A DNA stretch of 64,000 nucleotides from Candidatus Poribacteria bacterium (lineage in GTDB: Bacteria; Poribacteria; WGA-4E; JAJDTR01): contig JAPPIK010000032.1 of assembly GCA_028820655.1 (NCBI GenBank), positions 62,001-126,000 on the forward strand. The letters are read 5' to 3'. How positions within the stretch are numbered: position 1 is the first letter of the stretch; each line of letters begins with the position of its first letter. Shown in pieces: positions 18,410 to 26,087 of this stretch. A program made the position numbers and the translations under genes. The notes under the pieces were generated by a model. The model ran no database searches. It saw only the letters and a program-made list of their open reading frames with translations, and had not been told where the DNA came from.

Positions 18410-18691
18410 ATGGGATTGGATTGGAAACCACGTCATCGGGATACGCTAATCGGGGATTTTCCGTGGTTGGCACGAATCACTGACAAAGCGAATGCCAAGT
18501 TGGCCGGTACAATCGGTGATTACATCTACCCGTGACCGCAAGACAAGATGTTCCTGGAGGAACATAAAATTGGTGCTGATGCATTCGTTGAAATGGTGAA
18601 GAATAATCCGTCGGACGATGCCATGATTTCAGCGATGAAATCACTCAAAAAAACATCGAAGAAGGGGAAGTCGAAACGCCGTAAATCCTGA
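18410..18691 (+). CDS. DUF5069 protein with in-frame TGA: candidate selenoprotein
   Basis: A 93-codon frame with TGA at codon 42 (18533-18535). Before it, residues such as WLARITDKANAKLAGTIGDY match the DUF5069 family as I know it. After it, P-Q-D-K-M-F-L-E and GADAFVEMV continue the same family. In relatives the TGA position is Cys in the motif Y-x-Cys-P-x-D. The ribosome binding site AAGGAGGTGA (18395-18404) is the best in the window, with ideal spacing. A perfect hairpin begins 12 bases after the TGA (18548-18565), as a bacterial SECIS element would. The last 20 residues are Lys/Ser-rich. Readthrough with selenocysteine is my preferred reading; a nonsense mutation or sequencing error cannot be excluded. 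Without readthrough only 41 residues are made. DUF5069 function is unknown. Confidence 0.75.
18536..18565 (+). promoter_or_regulatory. Candidate bacterial SECIS element
   Basis: Directly after the in-frame TGA: 12 bases, then ATGTTCC (18548-18554), loop TGGA (18555-18558), then GGAACAT (18559-18565), a perfect 7-bp stem. The published bacterial SECIS consensus asks for an upper stem of 4-16 bp, a loop of 3-14 nt with a G among its first two bases, and the loop 16-37 nt after the UGA. Here the loop starts 20 nt after it and its second base is G, so all three conditions hold. Confidence 0.65.
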
Positions 18692-18700
18692 TGGGTTAAC

Positions 18701-18809
18701 CGTAATGCGTGAATAGTCGATGGTGTGTCACAATGAAGTAACTCACCTTGTTTTTTGCCACTTAACTTGACGTAATCGTGAGTTCAACTTCTAAGGATCA
18801 CGCATTACG
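18701..18809. repeat. 12-bp inverted repeat bracketing the pheA leader
   Basis: CGTAATGCGTGA (18701-18712) and its exact complement TCACGCATTACG (18798-18809), 85 bases apart. A related CGTAATCGTGA lies inside at 18771-18781. The pair encloses the terminator and a weak candidate promoter (TTGACG 18767, TCTAAG 18790). Confidence 0.5.
18722..18756 (+). terminator. Rho-independent terminator after the DUF5069 gene
   Basis: Stem GGTGTGT / ACTCACC (one mismatch) around a 12-base loop, followed by TTGTTTTTT at 18748-18756. It ends the UPF0182-DUF5069 transcript 31 bases after the last stop codon. Confidence 0.6.
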
Positions 18810-18821
18810 TCACCCTATTGT

Positions 18822-19922
18822 ATGGGAGAGTCATTGTTGGAATTAGAAAACCTACGCGATCAGTTGGATGAGATTGACAATAGGATATTGTTACTTCTGC
18901 ATAATCGCGCCGAGATTGTACGGAGCGTTGGGCAACTCAAATCAGCCAATGGCGGCGAAAATGTCTATGTGCCGCACCGAGAGACGAAAATTCTTGCGCG
19001 GTTGCGGGAGAAGAATCGTAATTTCTTCCCGGCGGACGCTCTCGATACAATTTTCGCAGAGATAATCTCCGCATGCCGGTCATTGGAGCAACGCCTTGAG
19101 GTCGCGTTTCTTGGTCCTGAAGGGAGTTTCGGTCATGCGGCGGCACTTCGGCACTTTGGATCATCGGTCAATTTCAATCCAATAGCAGATCAGACCGATG
19201 TATTTTCGGAGGTTGAATCGGGCAGAGCAGATTACGGAGTCGTTGCGATTGAAAACTCATCTAGGGGGACAGTGCGCGACGTTTTAGAAATGTTTGCAGG
19301 TACGACGCTACAAATTTGCGCAGAGGTGATTTTGCCGATTGATCAAAACCTATTGTCTAAATCGCCAAAGGAGCGAATCACTAAAGTGTATTCGCACCCA
19401 CAGCCGTTTGCGCAATGCCGGGAGTGGTTGCGCCAAAACCTAAAGGGCATTCGACAGATTGAAGTTGCGAGCACATCGGAAGCCGCACAATTGGCTGCAG
19501 CAGAGGAAGACGCCGCAGCAATAGCTAGTAAATTGGCGGCTGAAATCTATGGATTACAAATCGTCGGTGAATCAATCATGGATAGCTCGTGCAACATAAC
19601 GCGTTTTCTCGTGATTGGACCTCACACGGCAATGAGAAGCGGTCAGGATCGCACTTCAATCTTCATAGCCATTCAGGATAGAGTTGGCGCCCTCTATCAG
19701 GTGTTGACGGTACTTCAGAAGCATCAGATTAATATGAGCAAGATTGAATCGATGCCAGCTCAAACCAAACCTTGGGAGTACGTGTTCTTCGTTGATTTGG
19801 ACGGACATGTTGACGATTCTAATGTGCAGGCGGCACTACCGGAGCTTGAAAAACTGTGCCTGCATGTCAAGCTTCTAGGCTCCTATGCGCGTAGCGCGTC
19901 GCCGCAAGACTCATCAATCTGA
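18822..19922 (+). CDS. pheA: Chorismate mutase / prephenate dehydratase (P-protein)
   Basis: Bifunctional enzyme from chorismate to phenylpyruvate in phenylalanine synthesis, 366 residues. An AroQ-type chorismate mutase occupies about 1-90 (LENLRDQLDEIDNRILLLL). Prephenate dehydratase spans about 95-270, with FLGPEGSFGHAAA, AIENSSRGTV and the catalytic NITRFLVIG. An ACT domain follows (RVGALYQVLTVLQKHQINMSKIESM). The ACT domain normally carries ESRP for phenylalanine binding; here it reads ESMP, so feedback control may be altered. It sits alone between a terminator and a convergent gene. Confidence 0.95.
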   Translation: MGESLLELENLRDQLDEIDNRILLLLHNRAEIVRSVGQLKSANGGENVYVPHRETKILARLREKNRNFFPADALDTIFAEIISACRSLEQRLEVAFLGPEGSFGHAAALRHFGSSVNFNPIADQTDVFSEVESGRADYGVVAIENSSRGTVRDVLEMFAGTTLQICAEVILPIDQNLLSKSPKERITKVYSHPQPFAQCREWLRQNLKGIRQIEVASTSEAAQLAAAEEDAAAIASKLAAEIYGLQIVGESIMDSSCNITRFLVIGPHTAMRSGQDRTSIFIAIQDRVGALYQVLTVLQKHQINMSKIESMPAQTKPWEYVFFVDLDGHVDDSNVQAALPELEKLCLHVKLLGSYARSASPQDSSI

Positions 19923-20078
19923 CTCGGGCCGACGGAAATCTCCGCCTATGCGATGAATGGAAATACCGGAGTATCTATCAACCTTGGCACGGTGCTATAA
20001 CCTCTACTCAACACAACCCGCTCAATTGTGGTGATCTCTCCAATCGATTGTTTTTCCCTTCTTGATTGTTACTCTCCC

Positions 20079-21092
20079 TTACGTATTGTGAAGATGAACT
20101 GCTAGTGCAATCATGTTCACCAAACCGTGTGTAATTATTGACGGGATTAACGAGCGAGTATGATAATACAGAAGTGTTGCAACCACGGCAAACACAAACG
20201 ATGGAATGAACTGAATTACTCCTCCGTGGAATATGGCATACAAGAGTGCGCCGAAGACGATGCCGGCGGAATGACCAAATCGGCGGGCGAAAGCAAGGTA
20301 TCCTATGCCTCTAAAGAGTACCTCGTAAGCAAATGGCGATAGGACAATCGCGACGAAAGCGACGAGAATCATTGAAGAGTCGAATACTTCGGGCAGGTAT
20401 GCTGACTCTTGACCGTGCTCCCATTGAATAAGGTTTTCTAATATAGCAATTGAGGTCCATTGACTCACTTGTGAGATGCTATGGACGATCAGTTCAGAGA
20501 ACAGGAATAGCAGTGGTGCAAGCACCACGGGAAGAGCGATTTGACGGTAACTGAACTTGAACTGGAGACCGATCATGTTTAACCGTCCGAAATATCGCGC
20601 TGTGATGCAGTGGAAACACAGCCAAATGAGCGCATTCGCCGCAATCAACTCGATCGTCCAAAGTTCAGAAGGCGAGAGCGCCGTGATGTCAATTGCTTCG
20701 GCAAGTAAGTCTTCTCCATCTCTAATCAAGAATATAAGATAGAAACAGAATCTGTGAACGAGTAACGCGGCCAAAGAAATCGCCATCACGTCCGATGGCT
20801 CCGGATAACCATGTAGGCGAAGAGCGACTTCCTCTCTTGCATAAAGTCGATTGCAATGTCTGCACCCGCGAGTCGAATCCGGATTTTCGCGGGAACATGA
20901 CGGACAATACCAAATTAACTTGGATTCGATTCGCCAGAAGTATATTGGAAAGAACGCTTCTGGCATCAGAACTGTGCCGAGCACCCAAAACAATGACTGT
21001 TCCCGACGTTTCACATCAGTGTACACCCAAAGTGCCGAACCGACGTGAATGACCGCGAGCAGCGAAAACATGTAAATCTGTTGTATTGACAA
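20079..21092 (-). CDS. CPBP-type membrane protein with N-terminal zinc ribbon
   Basis: A 337-residue polytopic protein. After one membrane segment there is a zinc-ribbon-like CPSC-x9-CRHC cluster (about 64-80), then about seven membrane segments. The C-terminal half fits the CPBP/Abi (Rce1-like) protease family: VLFRG, LYAIFHGG and PSIITHGLVN give the usual Arg and His ligands. The first motif normally reads EExxFRG but here is YEVLFRG, so the first Glu, thought to be catalytic, is missing. It may be a non-proteolytic relative. TTG 21092 has GGGGA upstream. It is 31 bases behind the ceramidase-like gene and probably co-transcribed. Confidence 0.75.
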   Translation of the reverse strand: MSIQQIYMFSLLAVIHVGSALWVYTDVKRREQSLFWVLGTVLMPEAFFPIYFWRIESKLIWYCPSCSRENPDSTRGCRHCNRLYAREEVALRLHGYPEPSDVMAISLAALLVHRFCFYLIFLIRDGEDLLAEAIDITALSPSELWTIELIAANALIWLCFHCITARYFGRLNMIGLQFKFSYRQIALPVVLAPLLFLFSELIVHSISQVSQWTSIAILENLIQWEHGQESAYLPEVFDSSMILVAFVAIVLSPFAYEVLFRGIGYLAFARRFGHSAGIVFGALLYAIFHGGVIQFIPSFVFAVVATLLYYHTRSLIPSIITHGLVNMIALAVHLHNT

Positions 21093-21123
21093 TCGGTATC
21101 CCCTTCCAGCCCAAAATTCATGC

Positions 21124-22443
21124 CTATTTCAATTTGCAGAAGAGTTGTGTAATTCCCTCCCGGATCTGCGCTTCAATAGAAGGCTCCAATGGCCAACGAT
21201 GGTTTATTGAAGCCTCGTAGCCGCCGCGTTCATCGAGGTCGTAGTCATTCTTGGTAGCAACATATCCCACGCTCCGATTGGTGTAACCGAAAACTACAGT
21301 ATATTTGAAAGGCGAAATTTCATCTGCAAACAACTGATATTCGGCGAAAGTCTCACTTGGAAGAAATACCATGCACAATTCGTCGCCAATGGCAAACCCG
21401 CTCATGGGATAGGACAGGAACTCCTGACTGCCTCCGTCGATTATCCGCAATAACCGTTCGCGATGTCGGGAATTCGGGTCGTGCTCCAGCATCGTTTTAC
21501 AGCTCTCGATAGGTGGATGCCAGTACGGTAGCGACACCTTAAGCGCGTACGCTCTTAGCGACTTCGTGGAAACCGTGACCGCTTTAGTTAACGCGTTTTT
21601 TGCCGCAAAAGCCAGCGAAAGTCCGGCAGAATCAGCCGCATCGTACCCTCCTCGTAACGGATATCCATTAATGTTGGCACAGCATCCTTGGGCGAACATC
21701 AGAACACCCTGTGGATCACTGTGTTTATCGAGTAAGTTGCGTAAATGCCCCACGGCATATCCGGGGAAGTCGGCGGTGATTGCTTCGCTTGCCCAATGCA
21801 CGATCACGGGGTGTGCAGCATGGGAGAACATCACAGCGATTCTCGTACCATTGATTCCGTAAATACCTAGTACGTCTGTCCAAGGCACAATTGCGCCCTC
21901 GGGATTCACCTCCATCCTAATATATCCGTCGTCACCCATCAATCGCCTGTTGTAACCGATTTGTGCAGGCTCCCGCCCAACGCGCAGTGTTGCCTCTTGA
22001 AGGTTGTCAATCGCGCGCTGAACCAATTGACTTAACGCATCGGCGAGCCATTCACCTGAACCTGGAGCCGGTGCGCGTCCGTCAACTCCGGGTGCACCGT
22101 GCGTGTGGCTCCAATTGACGGCGATATTGGTTTTTGGTATCCCGGTGGCCTCCTCTATGGCGCTAAGCACAGCCGGACCATCCAAACTTCCAATGTCAAC
22201 CGTGACAATGGCGACGCGCTGTTCACCGTTGTTCAACACCAGAGCGCGAGCATACAACTCATCATGCACATCTTCAAGATCTCCGGGAGCTTTGTCGATA
22301 AGTCTAAGTACCCTTTGCGCGGGATCGTCCTTGACACGGGTAACAATTGTCTCGGCAGCGCCCGCTTTCAATTTGGAATTAAGCTCTGGGGTGACTCCGT
22401 TGGCTGTCTTGGAGACAGCGTTCAACGCAGACAGGGCATTCAT
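21124..22443 (-). CDS. Neutral/alkaline ceramidase-like hydrolase
   Basis: A 439-residue protein of the neutral/alkaline non-lysosomal ceramidase N-terminal domain type. Landmarks: the N-terminal KAGAAETIVT, RALVLNNGEQRVAIVTVDIG, the metal/catalytic NWSHTHGAPG, then VMFSHAAHPVIVH and FAQGCCANINGYPLRGG. ATG 22443 has AGGAGG four to five bases upstream. No signal peptide is visible, and the C-terminal immunoglobulin-like domain of true ceramidases is absent. Many such bacterial proteins are of unknown substrate, so sphingolipid hydrolysis is only a possibility. It leads a two-gene unit with the CPBP gene, from a promoter at 22620-22648. Confidence 0.8.
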   Translation of the reverse strand: MNALSALNAVSKTANGVTPELNSKLKAGAAETIVTRVKDDPAQRVLRLIDKAPGDLEDVHDELYARALVLNNGEQRVAIVTVDIGSLDGPAVLSAIEEATGIPKTNIAVNWSHTHGAPGVDGRAPAPGSGEWLADALSQLVQRAIDNLQEATLRVGREPAQIGYNRRLMGDDGYIRMEVNPEGAIVPWTDVLGIYGINGTRIAVMFSHAAHPVIVHWASEAITADFPGYAVGHLRNLLDKHSDPQGVLMFAQGCCANINGYPLRGGYDAADSAGLSLAFAAKNALTKAVTVSTKSLRAYALKVSLPYWHPPIESCKTMLEHDPNSRHRERLLRIIDGGSQEFLSYPMSGFAIGDELCMVFLPSETFAEYQLFADEISPFKYTVVFGYTNRSVGYVATKNDYDLDERGGYEASINHRWPLEPSIEAQIREGITQLFCKLK

Positions 22444-22619
22444 CTTTCCTCCTTCCGATGAACGAGGTTCTGGTGGTTGATGCTGATTTCGCTGTTGGAA
22501 AATCGGCGGAACCGAGTTGTCCGGCGATTTCAAAATCGTCCATTGAATTCAACCAGAATGGAGAATTCAAATCACCGAAACTTTCATGGCAACTCGATTT
22601 TTTGACGCGCGTTTACGTC

Positions 22620-22648
22620 ATTTTAGCGATTTCGTACTTCACGGTCAA
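22620..22648 (-). promoter_or_regulatory. Sigma-70 promoter for the ceramidase-like gene
   Basis: On the minus strand, TTGACC (22648-22643), a 17-nt spacer and TAAAAT (22625-22620). It implies a 5' leader of about 170 bases. Confidence 0.6.
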
Positions 22649-22694
22649 CAGAAATGAATCATGCGTTGAGGTACAATCACAATTGAGTTTGCAC

Positions 22695-22724
22695 TTGCAA
22701 TCGACTCTCGCAGTGTGATACTAT
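22695..22724 (+). promoter_or_regulatory. Sigma-70 promoter for yggS-proC-yggT
   Basis: TTGCAA (22695-22700), an 18-nt spacer ending in TGTGA, then TACTAT (22719-22724), about 66 bases before the yggS ATG. Confidence 0.5.
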
Positions 22725-22790
22725 TTTCATCGAATTGTAATCTGCCAAATCCATAATTCGCTGTATTCCCTCCCTTCAGTGAAATGTCCG

Positions 22791-23495
22791 ATGAGCAGCC
22801 ACCGTTTAGTCTCTGTTCGAACGAATATCCAAAGCGTTAAAAACCGCATCGCATCTGCGGCAAATCGTGTTGGGCGCGATCCACATTCAATTGAGCTTGT
22901 GGCCATTTCCAAATTCAAGCCGGTAAGCCAAATGATGGAAGCGATTGATGCGGGTATTACGGATTTGGGTGAGAATCGTGTACAAGAGGCGACCGACAAG
23001 CATTGTCGGATCGATCTCCCGGTAAAATGGCATCTCGTAGGGCATTTGCAAACCAACAAAGTTAAGCAGGCGCTACAGATGTTTGATTTGATTCATTCGC
23101 TAGATAGTTTAAGGCTTCTCGCAGAAATTGATCGCCGCTCCGGTCAATTGAATCGTAAAACAGACACGCTAGTTGAAGTCAACACCTCCGGTGAAGAAAG
23201 TAAATACGGTTTGCAACCCAACGAAGTGCCAAGCTTCATGGAATCGTCTGTGGAATATTCTCATGTGCGAATTAAGGGTCTCATGACGATCGGCAGATTA
23301 GTTCCTGATCCGCAGGAAGTTCGTCCGTCATTTGCTTTACTCAGGAGGATTAAGGATACTGTCGACAGTCAAAGATATCCAAATATTCAGATGAAGTATC
23401 TTTCGATGGGAATGACGAACGATTTTGAAGTTGCGATTGAAGAAGGGGCAAACATGGTAAGAATTGGGTCGGCGATCTTTGGTGAACGCCATTAG
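22791..23495 (+). CDS. yggS: YggS/PLPBP pyridoxal-phosphate homeostasis protein
   Basis: Single-domain TIM-barrel PLP carrier of the YggS family, which keeps vitamin B6 and amino/keto acid pools balanced. LVAISKFKP carries the PLP lysine. [35 protein letters not shown] and [28 protein letters not shown] are family hallmarks. I take ATG 22791; an in-frame GTG at 22779 is possible and neither has a clear ribosome binding site. The order yggS-proC-yggT is common in bacteria and these three are probably one operon. Confidence 0.95.
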   Translation: MSSHRLVSVRTNIQSVKNRIASAANRVGRDPHSIELVAISKFKPVSQMMEAIDAGITDLGENRVQEATDKHCRIDLPVKWHLVGHLQTNKVKQALQMFDLIHSLDSLRLLAEIDRRSGQLNRKTDTLVEVNTSGEESKYGLQPNEVPSFMESSVEYSHVRIKGLMTIGRLVPDPQEVRPSFALLRRIKDTVDSQRYPNIQMKYLSMGMTNDFEVAIEEGANMVRIGSAIFGERH

Positions 23496-23511
23496 ATTTA
23501 GGAGAGGGAAG

Positions 23512-24330
23512 GTGTTAGACGGAGAATTTCGATTAGGCATTATTGGCGTCGGTGGCATGGGAGAGGCAATTCTTCGCGGAATAGTCGGGAACTTGCTCAT
23601 GGCTAATCAGGTGTGGGTGAGTGACATCGTTGAGGAGAAAGTTGATTCTCTGTGTGAAGAATTGGATGTCAATAAATCCGAAAACATAGTGGACTTGGTG
23701 GATAACGTCGATTGTGTACTTTACGCGGCGAAACCTGGGAATGTACCAACGATATTGCCTGAAGTTGCGGACGTTTTCCAATCTTCTGATCAATGGCTGC
23801 TATCGATTGCCGCGGGAGTGCCGACCGCCACGTTTGAATCCTATTTTTCCTCCCCCACTTCTGTCGTGCGGGTAATGCCGAATCTCGCAGTTACTGCAAA
23901 AGCGGCAATATGCGTGATTGCAAGAGGCAACGCGGTTGCGGATGAGCACATTTTTCTCGCCGAGACCCTGTTCAACGCGCTGGGTAACACAATGGTGCGC
24001 GAAGAGAAGATGCTTGACGCTGTGACGGCACTCAGTGGGAGCGGTCCCGGTTTTGTGTTCCTTTTCATCGAAGCGCTTGCCGACGCCGGAGTCCATATAG
24101 GTTTGGCGCGCGACGACGCTTACCAACTAGCCGTGCACACTGTGCTGGGCGCTAGCAAGCTGTTGAGCGAAACGGGTGAACACCCCGCTGTTCTCAAGAA
24201 CCTGGTAACAACCCCAGCCGGAACAACCACGGCAGGGCTGCATGAACTGGAACGCGGGGGTCTACGTGCGATGATGACCGAGGCGGTGGCGGCGGCACGG
24301 CGGCGAGCTGAAGAACTCGCGAATTCATAA
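23512..24330 (+). CDS. proC: Pyrroline-5-carboxylate reductase
   Basis: Makes proline from 1-pyrroline-5-carboxylate with NAD(P)H. An N-terminal Rossmann motif GIIGVGGMGEAILRG is followed by VRVMPNLAVTAKAAICVI, ALSGSGPGFVFLFIEALADAGV and the conserved TPAGTTTAGLHELERGGLRA. At 272 residues it has normal length. GTG 23512 is chosen because GGAG lies about seven bases before it; the frame also extends back into yggS to a TTG, which I discard. It starts 16 bases after yggS and is likely co-transcribed. Confidence 0.95.
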   Translation: MLDGEFRLGIIGVGGMGEAILRGIVGNLLMANQVWVSDIVEEKVDSLCEELDVNKSENIVDLVDNVDCVLYAAKPGNVPTILPEVADVFQSSDQWLLSIAAGVPTATFESYFSSPTSVVRVMPNLAVTAKAAICVIARGNAVADEHIFLAETLFNALGNTMVREEKMLDAVTALSGSGPGFVFLFIEALADAGVHIGLARDDAYQLAVHTVLGASKLLSETGEHPAVLKNLVTTPAGTTTAGLHELERGGLRAMMTEAVAAARRRAEELANS

Positions 24331-24352
24331 GAAACATAACGAGACGCTAAGA

Positions 24353-24628
24353 ATGGGGTATTTCCTAATTTCGATAATCCGCGAAGCGATTTGGATTTAC
24401 ATTGTGATCATCATCGCTAACGCCATATTGTCATGGTTTGTCGGTGGGATCCGGAATATTATGGTTCGGAGGATTTATTGGACAACAAACGCACTCGTAG
24501 ATCCTGTGTTGGCTCCTGTTCGACGGTTGCTGAACCCTATGATGCGAAGTTTCGGTATCGATATCTCGCCATTTATTGTGATCATTTTATTGCAGATTCT
24601 ACGAGGAATGTTGAGAAGTTTGCTTTAA
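24353..24628 (+). CDS. yggT: YggT family membrane protein
   Basis: A 91-residue inner-membrane protein with two membrane segments (about 5-28 and 70-88) and the YggT landmark WTTNALVDPVLAPVRRLLNP between them. The family is often next to proC and yggS and has been linked to osmotic protection and cell division, without a firm biochemical role. No strong ribosome binding site is seen. A repeat element begins 20 bases after its stop. Confidence 0.9.
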   Translation: MGYFLISIIREAIWIYIVIIIANAILSWFVGGIRNIMVRRIYWTTNALVDPVLAPVRRLLNPMMRSFGIDISPFIVIILLQILRGMLRSLL

Positions 24629-24648
24629 CTGCAAATGGAGACAGTTTA

Positions 24649-25019
24649 AGAGCCTGTTTGAAAAGTGCATTTTGTAGCACCGGCCTTTAAAAGCCCCGGA
24701 GGGGATCAAGCGAACGGATAGTGAGTGCGATAGAGATCTTGAAGGTGTATAGAAACGCCCAAAGCCCCGTGCACCAAGCCCCAGCGGGGATCAAGCGAGT
24801 GGATAACGAGTGCGATAGAGATCCAGCAAGCGAGTGGATAGCGAGCGCGGTAGAGATCCAGCAAGCGAGTGGATAGCGAGCGCGGTAGAGATCCAGCAAG
24901 CGGGTGGATAGCGAGCGCGGTAGAGATCCTACAGGTACTTGACAGACGACATTAATAACCCGAAAAGACTTACTACAAATGACCAAAAAGTCTCTGCTGC
25001 GATTATTCAAACAGGTTCT
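24649..25019. mobile_element. MITE-like element with terminal inverted repeats
   Basis: AGAGCCTGTTTGAA (24649-24662) and TTCAAACAGGTTCT (25006-25019) form 14-bp terminal inverted repeats with one mismatch around 371 bases that contain no gene. Such ends resemble those of some insertion sequences. Inside are AAGCCCC(A)G(C/G)GGGG palindromes and a 35-bp tandem repeat. A second, diverged copy of the same material lies at 45000-45209. No clear target-site duplication is seen. Confidence 0.6.
24792..24930. repeat. 35-bp tandem repeat, four units
   Basis: Units begin at 24792, 24827, 24862 and 24897 with CAAGCG(A/G)GTGGATA(A/G)CGAG and end AGAGATCC. The middle two are identical and a diverged fifth unit stands apart at 24707-24741. 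Units are directly adjoining with no spacers, so this is not a CRISPR. Any minus-strand reading frame over it is an artefact of the repeat. Confidence 0.85.
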
Positions 25020-25117
25020 AAAGGATTCCGAACATTTGTAACCTACAATTCATTCACGATGTATAGTATTAAGGATTTAGCTCCAAAGGAACAGTCTGCA
25101 GACTGCGTGTATCATTA

Positions 25118-25624
25118 ATGTGCCGACACACTCTCAACTCTTTAGTGCCGCTTGTCTCTGTGGCCGTGCCTAGTTTTGCAATCGATCAATTGACAAAGTG
25201 GCTTGTCGAGCGGTACATCCAACAAGGAAGTTGGTATGTCATCATTGACGGAATATTAAACCTGAGGCATGATAGAAACAGTGGCGCCGCTTTTGGAATA
25301 ATGCCGGGGCAGAATTTACTGCTTATCGGCATTACAGTCGTTGCTATCGGATTCATATTCTTTTACTATCGCCAGTTTCAGACCAATCTTTGGATGAGGA
25401 TTGCGCTCGGATTCCTTTTGGGTGGAGCGTTAGGAAATTTCGTTGATCGTCTCCGCCTGGGTGAGGTTGTGGATTTTCTGCAGATAGGAATTCAAAAGGC
25501 GGGTCTATGGTGGCCAACGTTCAACGTCGCGGACATTAGCATTTGTATTGGGGCAGGCATGTTAATTATTCACCTGATTCGAACCCGAGGGGAGCATGAA
25601 AATTCGAACCCGAGTGACGGTTAA
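25118..25624 (+). CDS. lspA: Lipoprotein signal peptidase (signal peptidase II)
   Basis: Inner-membrane aspartic peptidase that cleaves the signal peptide from diacylglyceryl-prolipoproteins, 168 residues, four membrane segments. Conserved boxes are present: AIDQLTKWLVERY, LRHDRNSGAAFGI, GGALGNFVDRLRLGEVVDFL (catalytic Asp) and TFNVADISICIG (second catalytic Asp). No good ribosome binding site precedes the ATG. It overlaps the next gene by 29 bases and heads a run of genes down to rpe. The lipobox proteins at 10955 and 11462 are probable substrates. Confidence 0.95.
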   Translation: MCRHTLNSLVPLVSVAVPSFAIDQLTKWLVERYIQQGSWYVIIDGILNLRHDRNSGAAFGIMPGQNLLLIGITVVAIGFIFFYYRQFQTNLWMRIALGFLLGGALGNFVDRLRLGEVVDFLQIGIQKAGLWWPTFNVADISICIGAGMLIIHLIRTRGEHENSNPSDG

Positions 25625-26087
25625 TTTGGCGTGTGGCTTACTCATGTTGTTTATGCTGATACCGACGGGCGTCGTCGCGCAGCGGCGTGTGGCTCCGGAC
25701 GGGGCACGGTCCATGCAGCGTGGCCAGCATGAGGAGGATTACCGTGAAAGTTCGCTCCGTCGGTTTGAAATAGTTTCCTTAATTTCACTACCGTTTACCA
25801 CGATCCACAGTTTTCTTGTCGTTCGCGGCGTTGAGATGGTTCGACAGAAGGAAATCGCACCGGAACTTTCGAACCAGAATTATACGGTTATAGGTGCCTC
25901 CGCGGTTTCTTTCGCACTCTTCATCGGCTTTTGGGATTGGCTGCATACGCGTGACAAGGACTCATCCGAGCAGTTGATGCCGTCCACACCCTCGCCGAGG
26001 AAGCCACGTAGAGAGGTTGAGAAACCGCGTTGGAATGCCGAGGACGAATCATGTTTTGCGTTTCCTATCGTCCAAGTTCGGTTTTGA
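25596..26087 (+). CDS. Hypothetical membrane/envelope protein
   Basis: A 163-residue protein I do not recognise. An N-terminal signal or membrane segment (VNLACGLLMLFMLIPTGVVA) is followed by two hydrophobic stretches (about 60-75 and 97-112) and a Lys/Arg/Pro-rich region. It overlaps the 3' end of lspA. The same frame stays open for 32 codons past its TGA stop (to 26186) and ends LRMSVDFQW, which resembles a C-terminal outer-membrane beta-signal, so the gene may have been longer. No SECIS-like hairpin follows this TGA. Function unknown. Confidence 0.65.
   Translation: MKIRTRVTVNLACGLLMLFMLIPTGVVAQRRVAPDGARSMQRGQHEEDYRESSLRRFEIVSLISLPFTTIHSFLVVRGVEMVRQKEIAPELSNQNYTVIGASAVSFALFIGFWDWLHTRDKDSSEQLMPSTPSPRKPRREVEKPRWNAEDESCFAFPIVQVRF

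Larger units (their letters stand above)
22444..22790. other. Divergent intergenic region
   Basis: About 350 bases with divergent promoters for the ceramidase-like gene and for yggS. I see no gene and no known riboswitch. Confidence 0.55.
24629..25117. other. Repeat-filled intergenic region
   Basis: About 490 bases between yggT and lspA, taken up almost wholly by the repeat element. The last 98 bases before lspA contain TATAGT at 25060 without a well-placed -35. Confidence 0.6.

Noticed and set aside
18410..18535. A normal 41-residue gene ending at TGA 18533
   Set aside because: Family-like sequence continues in frame past the TGA, and the hairpin after it fits a SECIS; a plain stop would leave half a domain.
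18410..18691. TGA reassigned as a sense codon in this organism
   Set aside because: TGA ends many intact genes here (glpK, korA, the lipoate ligase family gene) at the expected lengths, so it is a normal stop.
20851..20890. tRNA-like TTCGAATCC arm
   Set aside because: It lies inside the CPBP coding sequence and no acceptor stem can be formed.
24707..24930. CRISPR array
   Set aside because: The 35-bp units are directly adjoining with no unique spacers, and no cas genes are present.
24687..25010. 107-residue minus-strand protein over the repeats
   Set aside because: It is a translation of the tandem repeat, without start signals or domain features.
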